In this document: positions 7,907 through 15,738 of the stretch, piece by piece
Numbering within the stretch: the stretch's first letter is position 1
Layout: each line of letters starts with the position of its first letter
Assembly: GCF_009863025.1 (NCBI RefSeq)
Contig: NZ_WWIR01000404.1
Location: 1-52,249, forward strand
Direction: 5' to 3'
DNA from: Streptomyces sp. SID4985
GTDB taxonomy: Bacteria > Actinomycetota > Actinomycetes > Streptomycetales > Streptomycetaceae
Length of the DNA stretch: 52,249 nucleotides
Notes under the pieces: generated by a model
Told to the model about the DNA's origin: nothing
The model's database searches: none
The model's input: only the letters and a program-made list of their open reading frames with translations
Position numbers and translations under genes: made by a program

Positions 7907-9595
7907 TCAGCCGGTGAAACCGGCCGTGATCGACGTGAACTGCCACGTGCTCTGGCTGATGCCGGAGCAGTTGCTCACCACGCCGCCGCCGGGGCAGGAG
8001 CGGTCGCGGTTGACCGCCCAGTAGGCGAGGCGGGCGATGTGGTGGGAGTTGGACCAGTCGCGAATTTGCTGCCAGATGGCGGGACTTGTGTTCTCCTGCT
8101 GGTCGGACAGGCCGTTCATGCCGGAGATGCCGAGGTGGGAGTACGCGGTGGCGTCGTCCCAGCCGAACGTGGACTTGAGCTTGTTCTTCAGGCCCTCGGC
8201 CGCGTTCACGGTGTTGCCGTACATGTCCGAGCCGCCGCCGAAGTCGAACGGCATGATGGTGAAGACGTCGATGTTGGCGTTGAGCGACTGCGCCTGCTCG
8301 ATCAGCCGGTTGCCGTAGTAGGTCGGGCCGGTGGTCGAGGTGCCGAAGGTGACGATGGTCTTCAGGCCCGGGTTGTTGGCCTTGACCGTCTTCAGCGCGG
8401 TCAGGATCTTCGCCTGCACGGCCTCGTTCTCGAACTCGTCCGTGTTCTCGACGTCCATGTCGATCGCCTTGAGACCGTAGGCGTCGATCACCTTCTGGAG
8501 GGCTCCGGCGAGGGCGCTCGCGGAGGAGCAGTTGGCGCCGAGCTTGCTGCCCTGCCAGCCGCCGAAGGAGGGGACGACGTCACCGCCCGCCGAGCGGATC
8601 TGGTTGATCGCGGTCTGGTCGGCGCCGCCGGTCAGCGGCCTGCTGCCGTCCCAGGAGGGGTTGCAGCCGCCGGAGTCCAGCACGAACGCCATCGTGAACC
8701 ACTTGATCCCGGTCGCGCTCATCACGGTCTGCGGGTTCGGCGGATCGCCCCAGCCCTCGTAGAGGTACGGCGCTGCCTGCTTGAAGCCGGTGCCGCCGCC
8801 TCCGCCACCCGCGTCCGTCGTCACCGTCACGGAGTTGGACGCCCCGGAGACGTTCCCGGCCGCGTCCCGCGCCTTCACGGTGAAGGTGTACGACGTGCTC
8901 GGCGAGAGCCCGCTGACGGTGGCCGACGTGCCCGCCGCGCTGAGGAGTTGGTTGGACCCGCTGTAGATGTCGTACGCCGTCACCCCCACGTTGTCGGTCG
9001 CGGCGTTCCACTTCAGCGACACGCTGGAGGAGGACTTGCCGGTCGAGGCGAGCCCGCTCGGCGCGCTCGGCGCCTGGGTGTCACCGCCCCCTCCGCCGCC
9101 CGGGCCGTCCAGGCTGATGTCGTCGGCCCAGTAGGTGCCCTGCGCGTACCAGCCGTGCACATAGATCTTGGCGCTGGTCTGCGAGGCACCCGTGGTGAAG
9201 GAGAGGCTGAGCTGGCTGTACGCCGACGGGGAGGTGGTCCAGGTGGAGGCGCCGCCGTCGACGCCGAGGTAGACGTACGAGCCGCGGACCCAGCCGCTCA
9301 GCGAGTACGTCGTGTTCGGCTTGACCGCGACCGTCTGGCTGCACTGGGCGTTGTCGCTGTCGCTCGCCGCGCCCTGGAGGGCCCGGGAGCCGCCGTGCAC
9401 GGGGGAGGAGACGACCGAGCCGAGGTTGCCCGTACAGGTCCACGGCGACAGACTCCCCGACTCGAAGCCGGGGTTGGTGAGGATGTTGGCCGCCTGGGCG
9501 GTGCCCGGCAGGGCGATGGCCCCGCCGAGCGCGAGGGCGGCGGAACCGAGCAGGGCGAGAAGCCGGCGTCTGGGACGCCCGAATGGATGACGCAC
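7907..9595 (-). CDS. Secreted chitinase: CBM, fibronectin III and GH18 domains
   Basis: 562 residues. The GTG at 9595 is preceded by AGGGAG at proper spacing and gives a normal signal peptide (RPRRRLLALLGSAALALG, cleavage near AQA-AN). Next comes a CenC-type carbohydrate-binding domain (starts NILTNPGFESG, to about 160), a Gly linker, one fibronectin III domain (TQAPSAPSGL to SVTVTT), a second Gly linker and a GH18 catalytic domain. The catalytic DxDxE pattern is AIDMDVEN, matching the short bacterial GH18 subfamily. It degrades chitin outside the cell. Two DasR-like boxes in its promoter suggest control by N-acetylglucosamine metabolism. An in-frame start further upstream at 9688 would place a charged, non-signal stretch in front and is rejected. 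Confidence 0.92.
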   Translation of the reverse strand: MRHPFGRPRRRLLALLGSAALALGGAIALPGTAQAANILTNPGFESGSLSPWTCTGNLGSVVSSPVHGGSRALQGAASDSDNAQCSQTVAVKPNTTYSLSGWVRGSYVYLGVDGGASTWTTSPSAYSQLSLSFTTGASQTSAKIYVHGWYAQGTYWADDISLDGPGGGGGGDTQAPSAPSGLASTGKSSSSVSLKWNAATDNVGVTAYDIYSGSNQLLSAAGTSATVSGLSPSTSYTFTVKARDAAGNVSGASNSVTVTTDAGGGGGGTGFKQAAPYLYEGWGDPPNPQTVMSATGIKWFTMAFVLDSGGCNPSWDGSRPLTGGADQTAINQIRSAGGDVVPSFGGWQGSKLGANCSSASALAGALQKVIDAYGLKAIDMDVENTDEFENEAVQAKILTALKTVKANNPGLKTIVTFGTSTTGPTYYGNRLIEQAQSLNANIDVFTIMPFDFGGGSDMYGNTVNAAEGLKNKLKSTFGWDDATAYSHLGISGMNGLSDQQENTSPAIWQQIRDWSNSHHIARLAYWAVNRDRSCPGGGVVSNCSGISQSTWQFTSITAGFTG

Positions 9596-9659
9596 GCGAT
9601 CTCCCTGTGGGGATGGAGGTGTCCGGGAGTGCACAGAGTGCGAACGAGGTGCGTCGTCC

Positions 9660-9715
9660 AAAGTGGTATGGACCAATTCAACTGTCAAGCCATTGAACCG
9701 AATTGGCCCATACCA
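9660..9715 (-). promoter_or_regulatory. Chitinase promoter with two DasR-like boxes
   Basis: On the minus strand TTGACA (9688-9683) is followed 17 nt later by CACTTT (9665-9660). Two related 12-mers flank it: TGGTCCATACCA over the spacer and -10 (9675-9664) and TGGTATGGGCCA upstream of -35 (9715-9704). The first matches the DasR consensus TGGTCTAGACCA at 10 of 12 positions. Paired 12-bp repeats around the promoter are the known layout of Streptomyces chitinase genes. Confidence 0.65.
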
Positions 9716-9744
9716 AGAGACCTCGGGGAGAGACCGGGGGGGGC

Positions 9745-10872
9745 TCAGAGGAGCGGCAGCGCCTCGGCGCGGGCCGTCGTCTGCTCGGCGGGCGCCGGTA
9801 CGGCGGGCAGCAGCACCTCCGTCTCCTCCGCGCGCTGCCGGGGCACCGACACCGGGCGCAGCGGACGCGGCCCGGACACCGTCGTGTAGTCCTGACCCAG
9901 GAACGGCGGCTCGATCACGCCCGGGTCCTCACCCATCGCCAACTGCACGGCGGCCCAGGGGGCGTTGACCCCGCACAGTGCCAGCTGGTGCAGGCCACCC
10001 GCCGCGCGCGTGTTCACGTCGAGCAGCACCGGAAGGTCGCCGAACATCCGGAACTGGATGTTGGACAGATGGTGCAGCCCGAAGCCCTCCGCGATCAGCC
10101 GGGCGGGCTCCAGCCAGCGCTCGTCCAGCGTGAACCCGCGCCGCCTGCCGTTCTTGGTGCGGCCGATCGACAGCCGGATGCGGTTGTCCGTACCGGTCAG
10201 GCAGTCCACCGACACCTCCGGCTGCTCCAGCCTCGGCATCACCAGCCAGTCCACGGACTCCTCGGCCTGCCGCAGCGCCTCGACCACCAGATCGAGCTGG
10301 ACGTACGGCCCGGGGAACCCGCTGAGGTGCGTGAGCGAGAAGGGCGACCGCGTGATCACCCGGAAGCCGACCCCGCCCGCACCGGCCGCGGGCTTGAAAC
10401 ACGCCTTGTGCCCGGCCTCCTCCAACTCGTCGACAGCCGCGATGAGTTCGTCCGCCGTACGCACCCGCCACCACGGCGGCACCGCGACGCCCACCGACGT
10501 GACCGCCTCGTACGCCGTCGCCTTGTCCTCGAAGACGGCCACCGCCTCCGGCGTCGGCGCGAGCAGCGCGGTGCCCGCCGCCTCGAACTCCGCGCGGTGC
10601 GCGACGATCGCCGACTGGTGCAGCCGGGGCACGAACACGTCGATGCCGCGCCGCGCGCACTGGTCGAGCGCGAACTCGACGTACGCGGCCGGGGACAGAC
10701 CCTCCGGCTCCAGGTCGGCGGTGTCGGCGGCGGCCAGCACGGGAGAGTCCGGGTCGCCGTGCGTGGCGTGGATCTCCACCGCGCGGTCGCTCGGGTTTCT
10801 GCGCAGCTGATCCATGAAGAACACGTTCTCCGCGTACGTGCGGTTGAGCCATACGCGTACGCGAGAGACCAT
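9745..10872 (-). CDS. ATP-grasp domain protein
   Basis: 375 residues. The fold is a carbamoyl-phosphate-synthase-like ATP-grasp: an N-terminal Rossmann-like part with VFVPRLHQ, then FEDKATAYEAV, the nucleotide-binding ACFKPAAGAGGVGFRV loop near the centre, and the metal-binding stretch VLLDVNTRAAGG near residue 300. ATP-grasp enzymes join a carboxylate to an amine or thiol through an acyl phosphate; the substrate here cannot be told. The last 60 residues are Pro/Ala-rich and probably flexible. It is a single gene, divergent from a PPTase gene 270 bp away. The intergenic region has an inverted repeat GCGCGT-N3-ACGCGC at 11011-11025. Confidence 0.8.
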   Translation of the reverse strand: MVSRVRVWLNRTYAENVFFMDQLRRNPSDRAVEIHATHGDPDSPVLAAADTADLEPEGLSPAAYVEFALDQCARRGIDVFVPRLHQSAIVAHRAEFEAAGTALLAPTPEAVAVFEDKATAYEAVTSVGVAVPPWWRVRTADELIAAVDELEEAGHKACFKPAAGAGGVGFRVITRSPFSLTHLSGFPGPYVQLDLVVEALRQAEESVDWLVMPRLEQPEVSVDCLTGTDNRIRLSIGRTKNGRRRGFTLDERWLEPARLIAEGFGLHHLSNIQFRMFGDLPVLLDVNTRAAGGLHQLALCGVNAPWAAVQLAMGEDPGVIEPPFLGQDYTTVSGPRPLRPVSVPRQRAEETEVLLPAVPAPAEQTTARAEALPLL

Positions 10873-11143
10873 GCGGGCCGCCTTTCGGGGTTTTCGGGCA
10901 CGACTCAGCGGCCCGTGCCCGGGCAGGGAGGAGGAAGGGTCACCAAAACGCCCTGGAGAAGGGGAGGTTGGGCGCTGATGTTGGGGCGATCATACGGCCT
11001 CGGACGGTGTGCGCGTGCAACGCGCGTGTTACGGATCGGCCGCCCCCGCCGCGGCCTCGCGCGCCGGTCCGGTCTTGCCCGGTGGGGGCGGATGTGCTGG
11101 GGTGAAATCCGCGTTGCGCCCCTGCCCCTGGAGGTCCGGTCCG

Positions 11144-11824
11144 GTGATCGAGGAACTGCTTCCGGAGTCCGTGGTGGCCGTGGAGGCGTTCGGCGAACCG
11201 GAGGACGCGGACACCGCGCTGTACCCCGAGGAGCGGCCGTTGGTGGCCCGCGCGGTGGTCAAGCGCCGCCGCGAGTTCGCCTCCGTACGGGTCTGCGCGC
11301 GGCACGCGATGGAGAAGCTGGGCGTACCCCCCGCGCCCGTCCTCACCGGCGAGCGCGGCGCCCCGCTCTGGCCCGAGGGACTCACCGGCAGCATGACCCA
11401 CTGCGACGGCTACCGCGCCGCGGCCCTCGTCCGCACCGGCGACCTGGCCTCCCTCGGCATCGACGGCGAGACCCACGCGGCCCTGCCGGACGGCGTCCTC
11501 GACACCATCGCCCTGCCGGGTGAGCGCGCACGGCACGGAGTACTCGCCGCCGCCCGGCCCGGCGTGCACTGGGACCGGCTGCTGTTCAGCGCCAAGGAGT
11601 CCGTGTACAAGGCGTGGTTCCCGCTGACGCGGGCGTGGCTGGACTTCTCGGAGGCGGACATCGAGCTGGTGCCGGTCCCCGGCGACGGAACGCGGGGCAC
11701 CTTCCACGTCCGGCTGCTGGTGCCGGGGCCGGTGGTGGGAGGCGTACGCCTCGCGGGGTTCGAAGGGCGGTGGGTGATCGGGGAGGGGCTGGCGCTGACG
11801 GCGGTGCCGGTGCCGCGCGGCTGA
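11144..11824 (+). CDS. 4'-phosphopantetheinyl transferase
   Basis: 226 residues, usual length for a Sfp/EntD-type PPTase. It moves the phosphopantetheine arm of CoA onto carrier proteins of fatty-acid, polyketide or peptide synthases. Seen: KRRREFASVR (CoA-binding N-terminal motif), GSMTHCDGY, LGIDGE (the Mg-binding Asp and Glu, with Gly between instead of the common Val) and the FSAKESVYKAW signature. The GTG at 11144 follows GGAGG by 9 nt; earlier in-frame starts add only low-complexity residues. No synthase gene lies nearby, so it probably serves carriers encoded elsewhere. Confidence 0.9.
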   Translation: MIEELLPESVVAVEAFGEPEDADTALYPEERPLVARAVVKRRREFASVRVCARHAMEKLGVPPAPVLTGERGAPLWPEGLTGSMTHCDGYRAAALVRTGDLASLGIDGETHAALPDGVLDTIALPGERARHGVLAAARPGVHWDRLLFSAKESVYKAWFPLTRAWLDFSEADIELVPVPGDGTRGTFHVRLLVPGPVVGGVRLAGFEGRWVIGEGLALTAVPVPRG

Positions 11825-11830
11825 ACCCCG

Positions 11831-12061
11831 CTACCCCTCTGGGCACCACGTCCCCACCAGCCGGAAGAACTCCGCCTCGTTCCCCGCGAGCCCGGCGCCC
11901 GCCAGCGCCCGCTCCGCCTCCGCCAGCACCGTCGGCGGTACGACGGCGGGCCTGGTCCCGGCCGCCGCCGGGCCGTCGAACGCGGCGCGCACGGTGTGCA
12001 GCAGCCGTAGATACGCCTGGACGGCGGTGCGCTCAGGGTCGGTCAGTACGGCGGTGGCCAT
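11831..12061 (-). CDS. Small hypothetical protein
   Basis: 76 residues, convergent with the PPTase gene with a 6-bp gap. It is predicted helical, starting MATAVLTDPERTAVQAYL, and keeps a sensible hydrophobic/charged pattern (LRLLHTVRAAFDG, FFRLVGTWCPEG). I do not recognise a family. Codon use (strong GC at third positions) supports a real gene. Confidence 0.55.
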   Translation of the reverse strand: MATAVLTDPERTAVQAYLRLLHTVRAAFDGPAAAGTRPAVVPPTVLAEAERALAGAGLAGNEAEFFRLVGTWCPEG

Positions 12062-12279
12062 CGGTCGGCTCTCCCCGGCTCGGCGTCATGGATCACGCGC
12101 GCTGCGGCGCACGTATCCAGCTTGCCGTCCGCCACTGACAACGCCCCGTCTCGCGCAGCGCGGGTGTCGCCCGGTCGGCGCAGGGCGCGGGCGGTGCCGT
12201 AGGCCATGTGGGCGGGGAGTGGGAACCTGTGGGCGAGAGGGCGCGGACCTGTGCGCGGGGGAGCCGGAGACTCGCGGGG

Positions 12280-12855
12280 TCAGCTCTGCGGGCCCGGGTA
12301 GCCGAGCGAGGTGCTGATGCGGCCCGCCACGTCGTCCCGGATCACCGGACCGCTCAGCGGTGAACCGCTCATCCGCGTGCGGCACTTGCTGGCGAGGAGC
12401 AGTCCGAAGGTCTCCGCGTCGCGCTCCGCGTCCAGGTCGAAGCGGGTCCGGGCGGCCACCCGCTGCACGGCCGCCTGGAGCGCGGCCGGGTCGGGGTCGT
12501 CGGCCAGCAGCCGCGTGGCCACGCCCACGCCGATGCCCTCCGCGTGGTGATCGCAGTGTCCGGCCTGCATGTGCCACAGCTCGTGCCCGAGGATCACCAA
12601 CTGGTGGTCGGGGGCGGTGCGTTCCTCCACCACGACCAGATCGCGGTCGGTCATGTCCAGCCACAGCCCACTGGCCGTGCCGGGCGGGAAGACGGCCGTA
12701 CGGAACTGCACCGGGCGGCCGCGTCTGCGGCTCATCGCCGTGCACAGCGCGCGGTACAGCTCGGGCGGCGGAACCGGTGCGGGCAGGGCGAGTTGCCCGA
12801 CCAGCTCGGCACAGAGCCGCCGCATGTCCTTGCCGATGCCCCTCACGCGGCTCAC
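12280..12855 (-). CDS. HELWH zinc metalloprotease-like protein paired with an XRE regulator
   Basis: 191 residues. HELWHMQAGH at 91-100 gives an HExxH zinc site, as in ImmA/IrrE-type and other toxin-component proteases. The GTG at 12855 overlaps the stop of the XRE gene (GTGA), so the two are coupled; another GTG nine bases on is possible. Proteases of this kind often cleave or inactivate the partner regulator, or are listed as the toxin part of XRE/COG2856-like pairs. That partnership is inferred from the overlap and family knowledge; no third metal ligand was assigned with certainty. Confidence 0.75.
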   Translation of the reverse strand: MSRVRGIGKDMRRLCAELVGQLALPAPVPPPELYRALCTAMSRRRGRPVQFRTAVFPPGTASGLWLDMTDRDLVVVEERTAPDHQLVILGHELWHMQAGHCDHHAEGIGVGVATRLLADDPDPAALQAAVQRVAARTRFDLDAERDAETFGLLLASKCRTRMSGSPLSGPVIRDDVAGRISTSLGYPGPQS

Positions 12856-13508
12856 GACTCGGGCTGCCGGACGCTCTCCAGGAGCATGTCGAGCCACTCG
12901 GCGACCTTGTCCCGGTGCTGGTCGGTGGGGAGTTGGGCGGCCCGCCAGGCGATCCCGCGCACCCCGTGGTCCTGAAGCAGCCGCTCCAGCGGGTCCTCGG
13001 CCGTACTCGCCGCGGCCCGCTCCCGGTCGGCAAGGCGCTGCAGCAACTCCTGCTCGGTGTACTGGAGCGCGCTCGCCAGCGCCTCGGGGTCCTCGGCGGT
13101 GAGGAAGCCCGCGTGCACCCGGAAGAACCGCTGGAGCGCGTCGCAGTGCTCCATGGTGGGGCGCCGGTCGCCGTTGATGAGGGCACCGGCCTGCTGCCGG
13201 GACATCCCCGCGCCGTCGGCGATCTCCTGCTGGGTGTACTTGCGGCCGCCCGGCTTCAGCCGGGTACGGCGCAGGAGGTCGAGACGCTGGAGGAAACGGG
13301 CCTGCACATCCGGCTCGCCCGCCGGGCGCCCGCCGAGCAGGGCCTTGACCACCGGCTCCGGGACACCGCTGGCGACCGAGAGCCGCCCGGTGCCGAAGAC
13401 CTCGGCGTGCGGCACGCCCAGCCGGTCGGCGAGGGCGGTGACGCGGGCGACGACGGCCGGCAGCCGAGCGGTCGCCGCGGCGCCCGGATTCGCGTAGCCA
13501 TCCGTCAC
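12852..13508 (-). CDS. XRE-family helix-turn-helix regulator
   Basis: 218 residues. The HTH is at about 91-118 (YTQQEIADGAGMSRQQAGAL then INGDRRPT). A second weak HTH-like stretch (LSVASGVPEPVVKALLGG) lies near 43-60, and the C-terminus after 150 is helical. The GTG at 13508 has AGGAG about 9 nt upstream; longer in-frame starts give Arg-rich junk. It is the first gene of a two-gene unit with the HELWH protein. An 18-bp palindrome 134 bp upstream (13642-13659) may be its own operator. Confidence 0.82.
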   Translation of the reverse strand: MTDGYANPGAAATARLPAVVARVTALADRLGVPHAEVFGTGRLSVASGVPEPVVKALLGGRPAGEPDVQARFLQRLDLLRRTRLKPGGRKYTQQEIADGAGMSRQQAGALINGDRRPTMEHCDALQRFFRVHAGFLTAEDPEALASALQYTEQELLQRLADRERAAASTAEDPLERLLQDHGVRGIAWRAAQLPTDQHRDKVAEWLDMLLESVRQPES

Positions 13509-13641
13509 CGACAGAACTCCTACGTCTCTCAAGGCAAGTCTCCGGGGCCGTCGACCGACGCGTCCGCGTCCGCTTCCGTCACCGCCGGCCGCGAGTGAAC
13601 TTCCCGGAGAGTAGCCGGTCGTTCGAACTCGCATCCAGGTC

Positions 13642-13659
13642 TCGCCACAACTGTGGCGA
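13642..13659. promoter_or_regulatory. Palindromic operator candidate
   Basis: TCGCCACA-AC-TGTGGCGA is a perfect inverted repeat with 8-bp arms in the 263-bp region between the XRE pair and the MmyB-like gene. A second small repeat GGCAT-GGA-ATGCC follows at 13678-13690. Confidence 0.5.
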
Positions 13660-13771
13660 ATTTCAGCCGTCAACAGGCATGGAATGCCACGATAGTTGAC
13701 ACGGCTCTCGTCCGGGCCCCAGGATCGCAGGGCCGCTTGAAGGCGGCCGAGGCAAGAGGGGTGACCTCTCG

Positions 13772-14410
13772 ATGGCACACCAGGCAGGAGGGCGGCGGCC
13801 GGCAGCGCGGCCCGTCCCCGAGAGCTCCGAAACGCGGGCGTATCTCGAGGACTACGCCGCCGTGGTGGAGGCTGCCCCGTTCCCCTCGCTCGTCGTGGAC
13901 CTCCGCTGGAACGTACTGCTGGCCAACGGCGCCTTCGGCACGCTCTTCGGGGACGTACGCCCCCACCCCACCGCCATGCCCGGCGACAACTTCCTGCGGT
14001 TCGTCCTCTTCCACCCCGACGCGGACCGGGTGCTCGGCGAGCACGAGCCGGGCTGGTGCCTGCCGATGCTGGCCCAGCTGAAGTCCGCGATGGAGGGGTA
14101 CGGGCACGACCACGAACTCCAGGCGATACGCCGGGACGTGGCCCACGACCCGATCATGGAGGCCGCCTACCGGCAGGGCCTGCCGCACTGGATACGGGCG
14201 GTGGGCGAGTCGGCGGCCCGACTCGACGGCGCCGTACGCCTGTTGCACCACCCCGATCCGCGCCGGGGCACCGCCGAGTGCCGCATCGTCGACGAGACGC
14301 CGCCCCTCCTGCGCGAGCTGGGCCACCGTCGGCTGACGATGATCCCCCGGGAGCCCTCCGCCCGCACCCGCCGCGCCCATCTGACGGTCGTCGCGACCCC
14401 GCAGACCTGA
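13772..14410 (+). CDS. MmyB-like ligand-binding domain protein without HTH
   Basis: 212 residues. From about residue 25 on it matches the MmyB-type ligand-binding domain (PAS-like), with ALVVDLRWNVLLAN-like core (here SLVVDLRWNVLLAN), GDNFLRFVLFHP and the C-terminal LTMIPREP. In most Streptomyces proteins this domain follows an XRE DNA-binding domain; here no HTH is present and the first 20 residues are basic and disordered. It may act as a stand-alone fatty-acid or small-ligand sensor, or bind a partner such as the divergent XRE protein. The ATG at 13772 is used; no better start is seen. Confidence 0.78.
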   Translation: MAHQAGGRRPAARPVPESSETRAYLEDYAAVVEAAPFPSLVVDLRWNVLLANGAFGTLFGDVRPHPTAMPGDNFLRFVLFHPDADRVLGEHEPGWCLPMLAQLKSAMEGYGHDHELQAIRRDVAHDPIMEAAYRQGLPHWIRAVGESAARLDGAVRLLHHPDPRRGTAECRIVDETPPLLRELGHRRLTMIPREPSARTRRAHLTVVATPQT

Positions 14411-14452
14411 CCCGGCCCCGTCGGTGTTCAGGTCACCGACGGCGCCGGGTCA
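14408..14452. terminator. Terminator of the MmyB-like gene
   Basis: Arms 14408-14426 and 14434-14452 pair with only one mismatch and a 7-nt loop; the stop codon is part of the left arm. Confidence 0.7.
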
Positions 14453-14534
14453 TCCGCACGCGCGACAGTGCGCGCCCTTAGGCGGGCCACTGCACCCGGG
14501 TCACTTCTCTCCCGCACCCGAGACCGTGCGCTCC

Positions 14535-14569
14535 GTTACGCAAGCGGCTTGCGTAACTTGCGCTACCCT
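14535..14569 (+). promoter_or_regulatory. Operator and leaderless promoter of the LacI gene
   Basis: Two perfect 11-bp arms (GTTACGCAAGC and its complement) flank one base at 14535-14557, a typical LacI-family operator. A -10 box TACCCT (14564-14569) is 7 nt before the ATG at 14577, so the mRNA is probably leaderless and the operator covers the -35 area, giving autorepression. Confidence 0.7.
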
Positions 14570-14576
14570 TGCGCGC

Positions 14577-15575
14577 ATGACGCGACGACTTGCGGAAGTG
14601 GCGAAGAAGGTCGGGGTCAGTGAGGCCACGGTCAGCCGGGTGCTCAATGGCAAACCCGGAGTCTCCGAAGCCACCCGGCAGTCGGTCCTCACCGCCCTCG
14701 ACGTGCTCGGCTACGAGCGGCCGACCCAGCTGCGCGGCGAGCGCGCCCGGCTGGTCGGACTGGTGCTGCCCGAGCTGCAGAACCCGATCTTCCCCGCGTT
14801 CGCCGAGGTCATCGGGGGCGCGTTGGCGCAGCTCGGGCTCACTCCGGTGCTCTGCACCCAGACCAAGGGTGGGGTCTCCGAGGCGGACTACGTGGAACTG
14901 CTGCTCCAGCAACAGGTGTCGGGGGTCGTCTTCGCCGGGGGGCTGTACGCCCAGGCCGACGCCCCGCACGACCACTACCGCAGGCTCGCCGACCGCAAGG
15001 TTCCCGTGGTGCTGGTCAACGCGGCCATAGAACACCTGGGATTCCCCGGCGTCTCCTGCGACGACGCGGTCGCCGTCGAGCAGGCGTGGCGCCATCTGGC
15101 CTCCCTCGGCCACGAGCGCATCGGCCTGTTGCTGGGCCCCGGCGACCATGTGCCCTCCGCCCGCAAGCTCGCCGCCGCCCACGCCCTGGCGGGCGGCCTG
15201 CCCGACTCCCGCGTGGCGCGCGCCATCTTCTCCATCGAGGGCGGCCATGCCGCCGCCTCCCGGCTGATCGACCAGGGCGTCACCGGCATCATCTGCGCCA
15301 GCGACCCCCTCGCCCTCGGTGCCGTAAGAGCCGCCCGGCGCAAGGGACTTGACGTACCGGGGCAGATCTCGGTGGTCGGTTACGACGACTCGGCGTTCAT
15401 GAACTGCACCGAGCCCCCGCTCACCACCGTCCGCCAGCCCATCGAGGCGATGGGCCGCGCGGCCGTGGAACTGCTGAACGCCCAGATCGGCGGCACCGCC
15501 GTCCCCGCCGAGGAGCTGCTGTTCGAGCCCGAGCTGGTGGTCCGGGGCTCCACCGCGCAAGCCCCGCGCGACTGA
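14577..15575 (+). CDS. LacI-family repressor of the alpha-glucan locus
   Basis: 332 residues. N-terminal HTH RRLAEVAKKVGVSEATVSRV with hinge LNGKPGVSEATR, then a periplasmic-binding-like sugar domain ending in ELVVRGSTA. It resembles the Streptomyces MalR/Reg1 group, which controls maltose-type transport operons, but lacks a clear orthology claim. It is the first gene of a set that continues with a sugar ABC transporter and two glycosidases on the same strand, so it most likely represses these until an alpha-glucan oligosaccharide binds. The ATG at 14577 is 7 nt from the -10 box; upstream codons are in the operator. Confidence 0.9.
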   Translation: MTRRLAEVAKKVGVSEATVSRVLNGKPGVSEATRQSVLTALDVLGYERPTQLRGERARLVGLVLPELQNPIFPAFAEVIGGALAQLGLTPVLCTQTKGGVSEADYVELLLQQQVSGVVFAGGLYAQADAPHDHYRRLADRKVPVVLVNAAIEHLGFPGVSCDDAVAVEQAWRHLASLGHERIGLLLGPGDHVPSARKLAAAHALAGGLPDSRVARAIFSIEGGHAAASRLIDQGVTGIICASDPLALGAVRAARRKGLDVPGQISVVGYDDSAFMNCTEPPLTTVRQPIEAMGRAAVELLNAQIGGTAVPAEELLFEPELVVRGSTAQAPRD

Positions 15576-15660
15576 AAGCGCCTGCGATCACGCGGCTGTC
15601 GAATAATTACAGATTCTGCACGACATCTTGCGGCCCCCTGTCGGCGGTGCTTGAGTGTGC

Positions 15661-15728
15661 GGCGCCCACTGCTCCCGCCGTGAGTGCCCGCCACACATGT
15701 GCGCGGCACCCATGGCTCCCGCCATGAG
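15661..15728 (+). repeat. Imperfect 42-bp-period duplication in the leader of the binding-protein gene
   Basis: The 26-bp segment 15661-15686 recurs at 15703-15728 with about six differences; both copies contain GCTCCCGCC followed by GTGAG or ATGAG. The second copy includes the GAGGGG ribosome binding site of the binding-protein gene. Confidence 0.6.
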
Positions 15729-15738
15729 GGGTCCACCG

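Noticed and set aside
15600..15640. Second LacI operator before the binding-protein gene
   Set aside because: Only a single CTTGCGG half-site is seen near 15631; no partner arm is present, so control of the transporter from here is not claimed.
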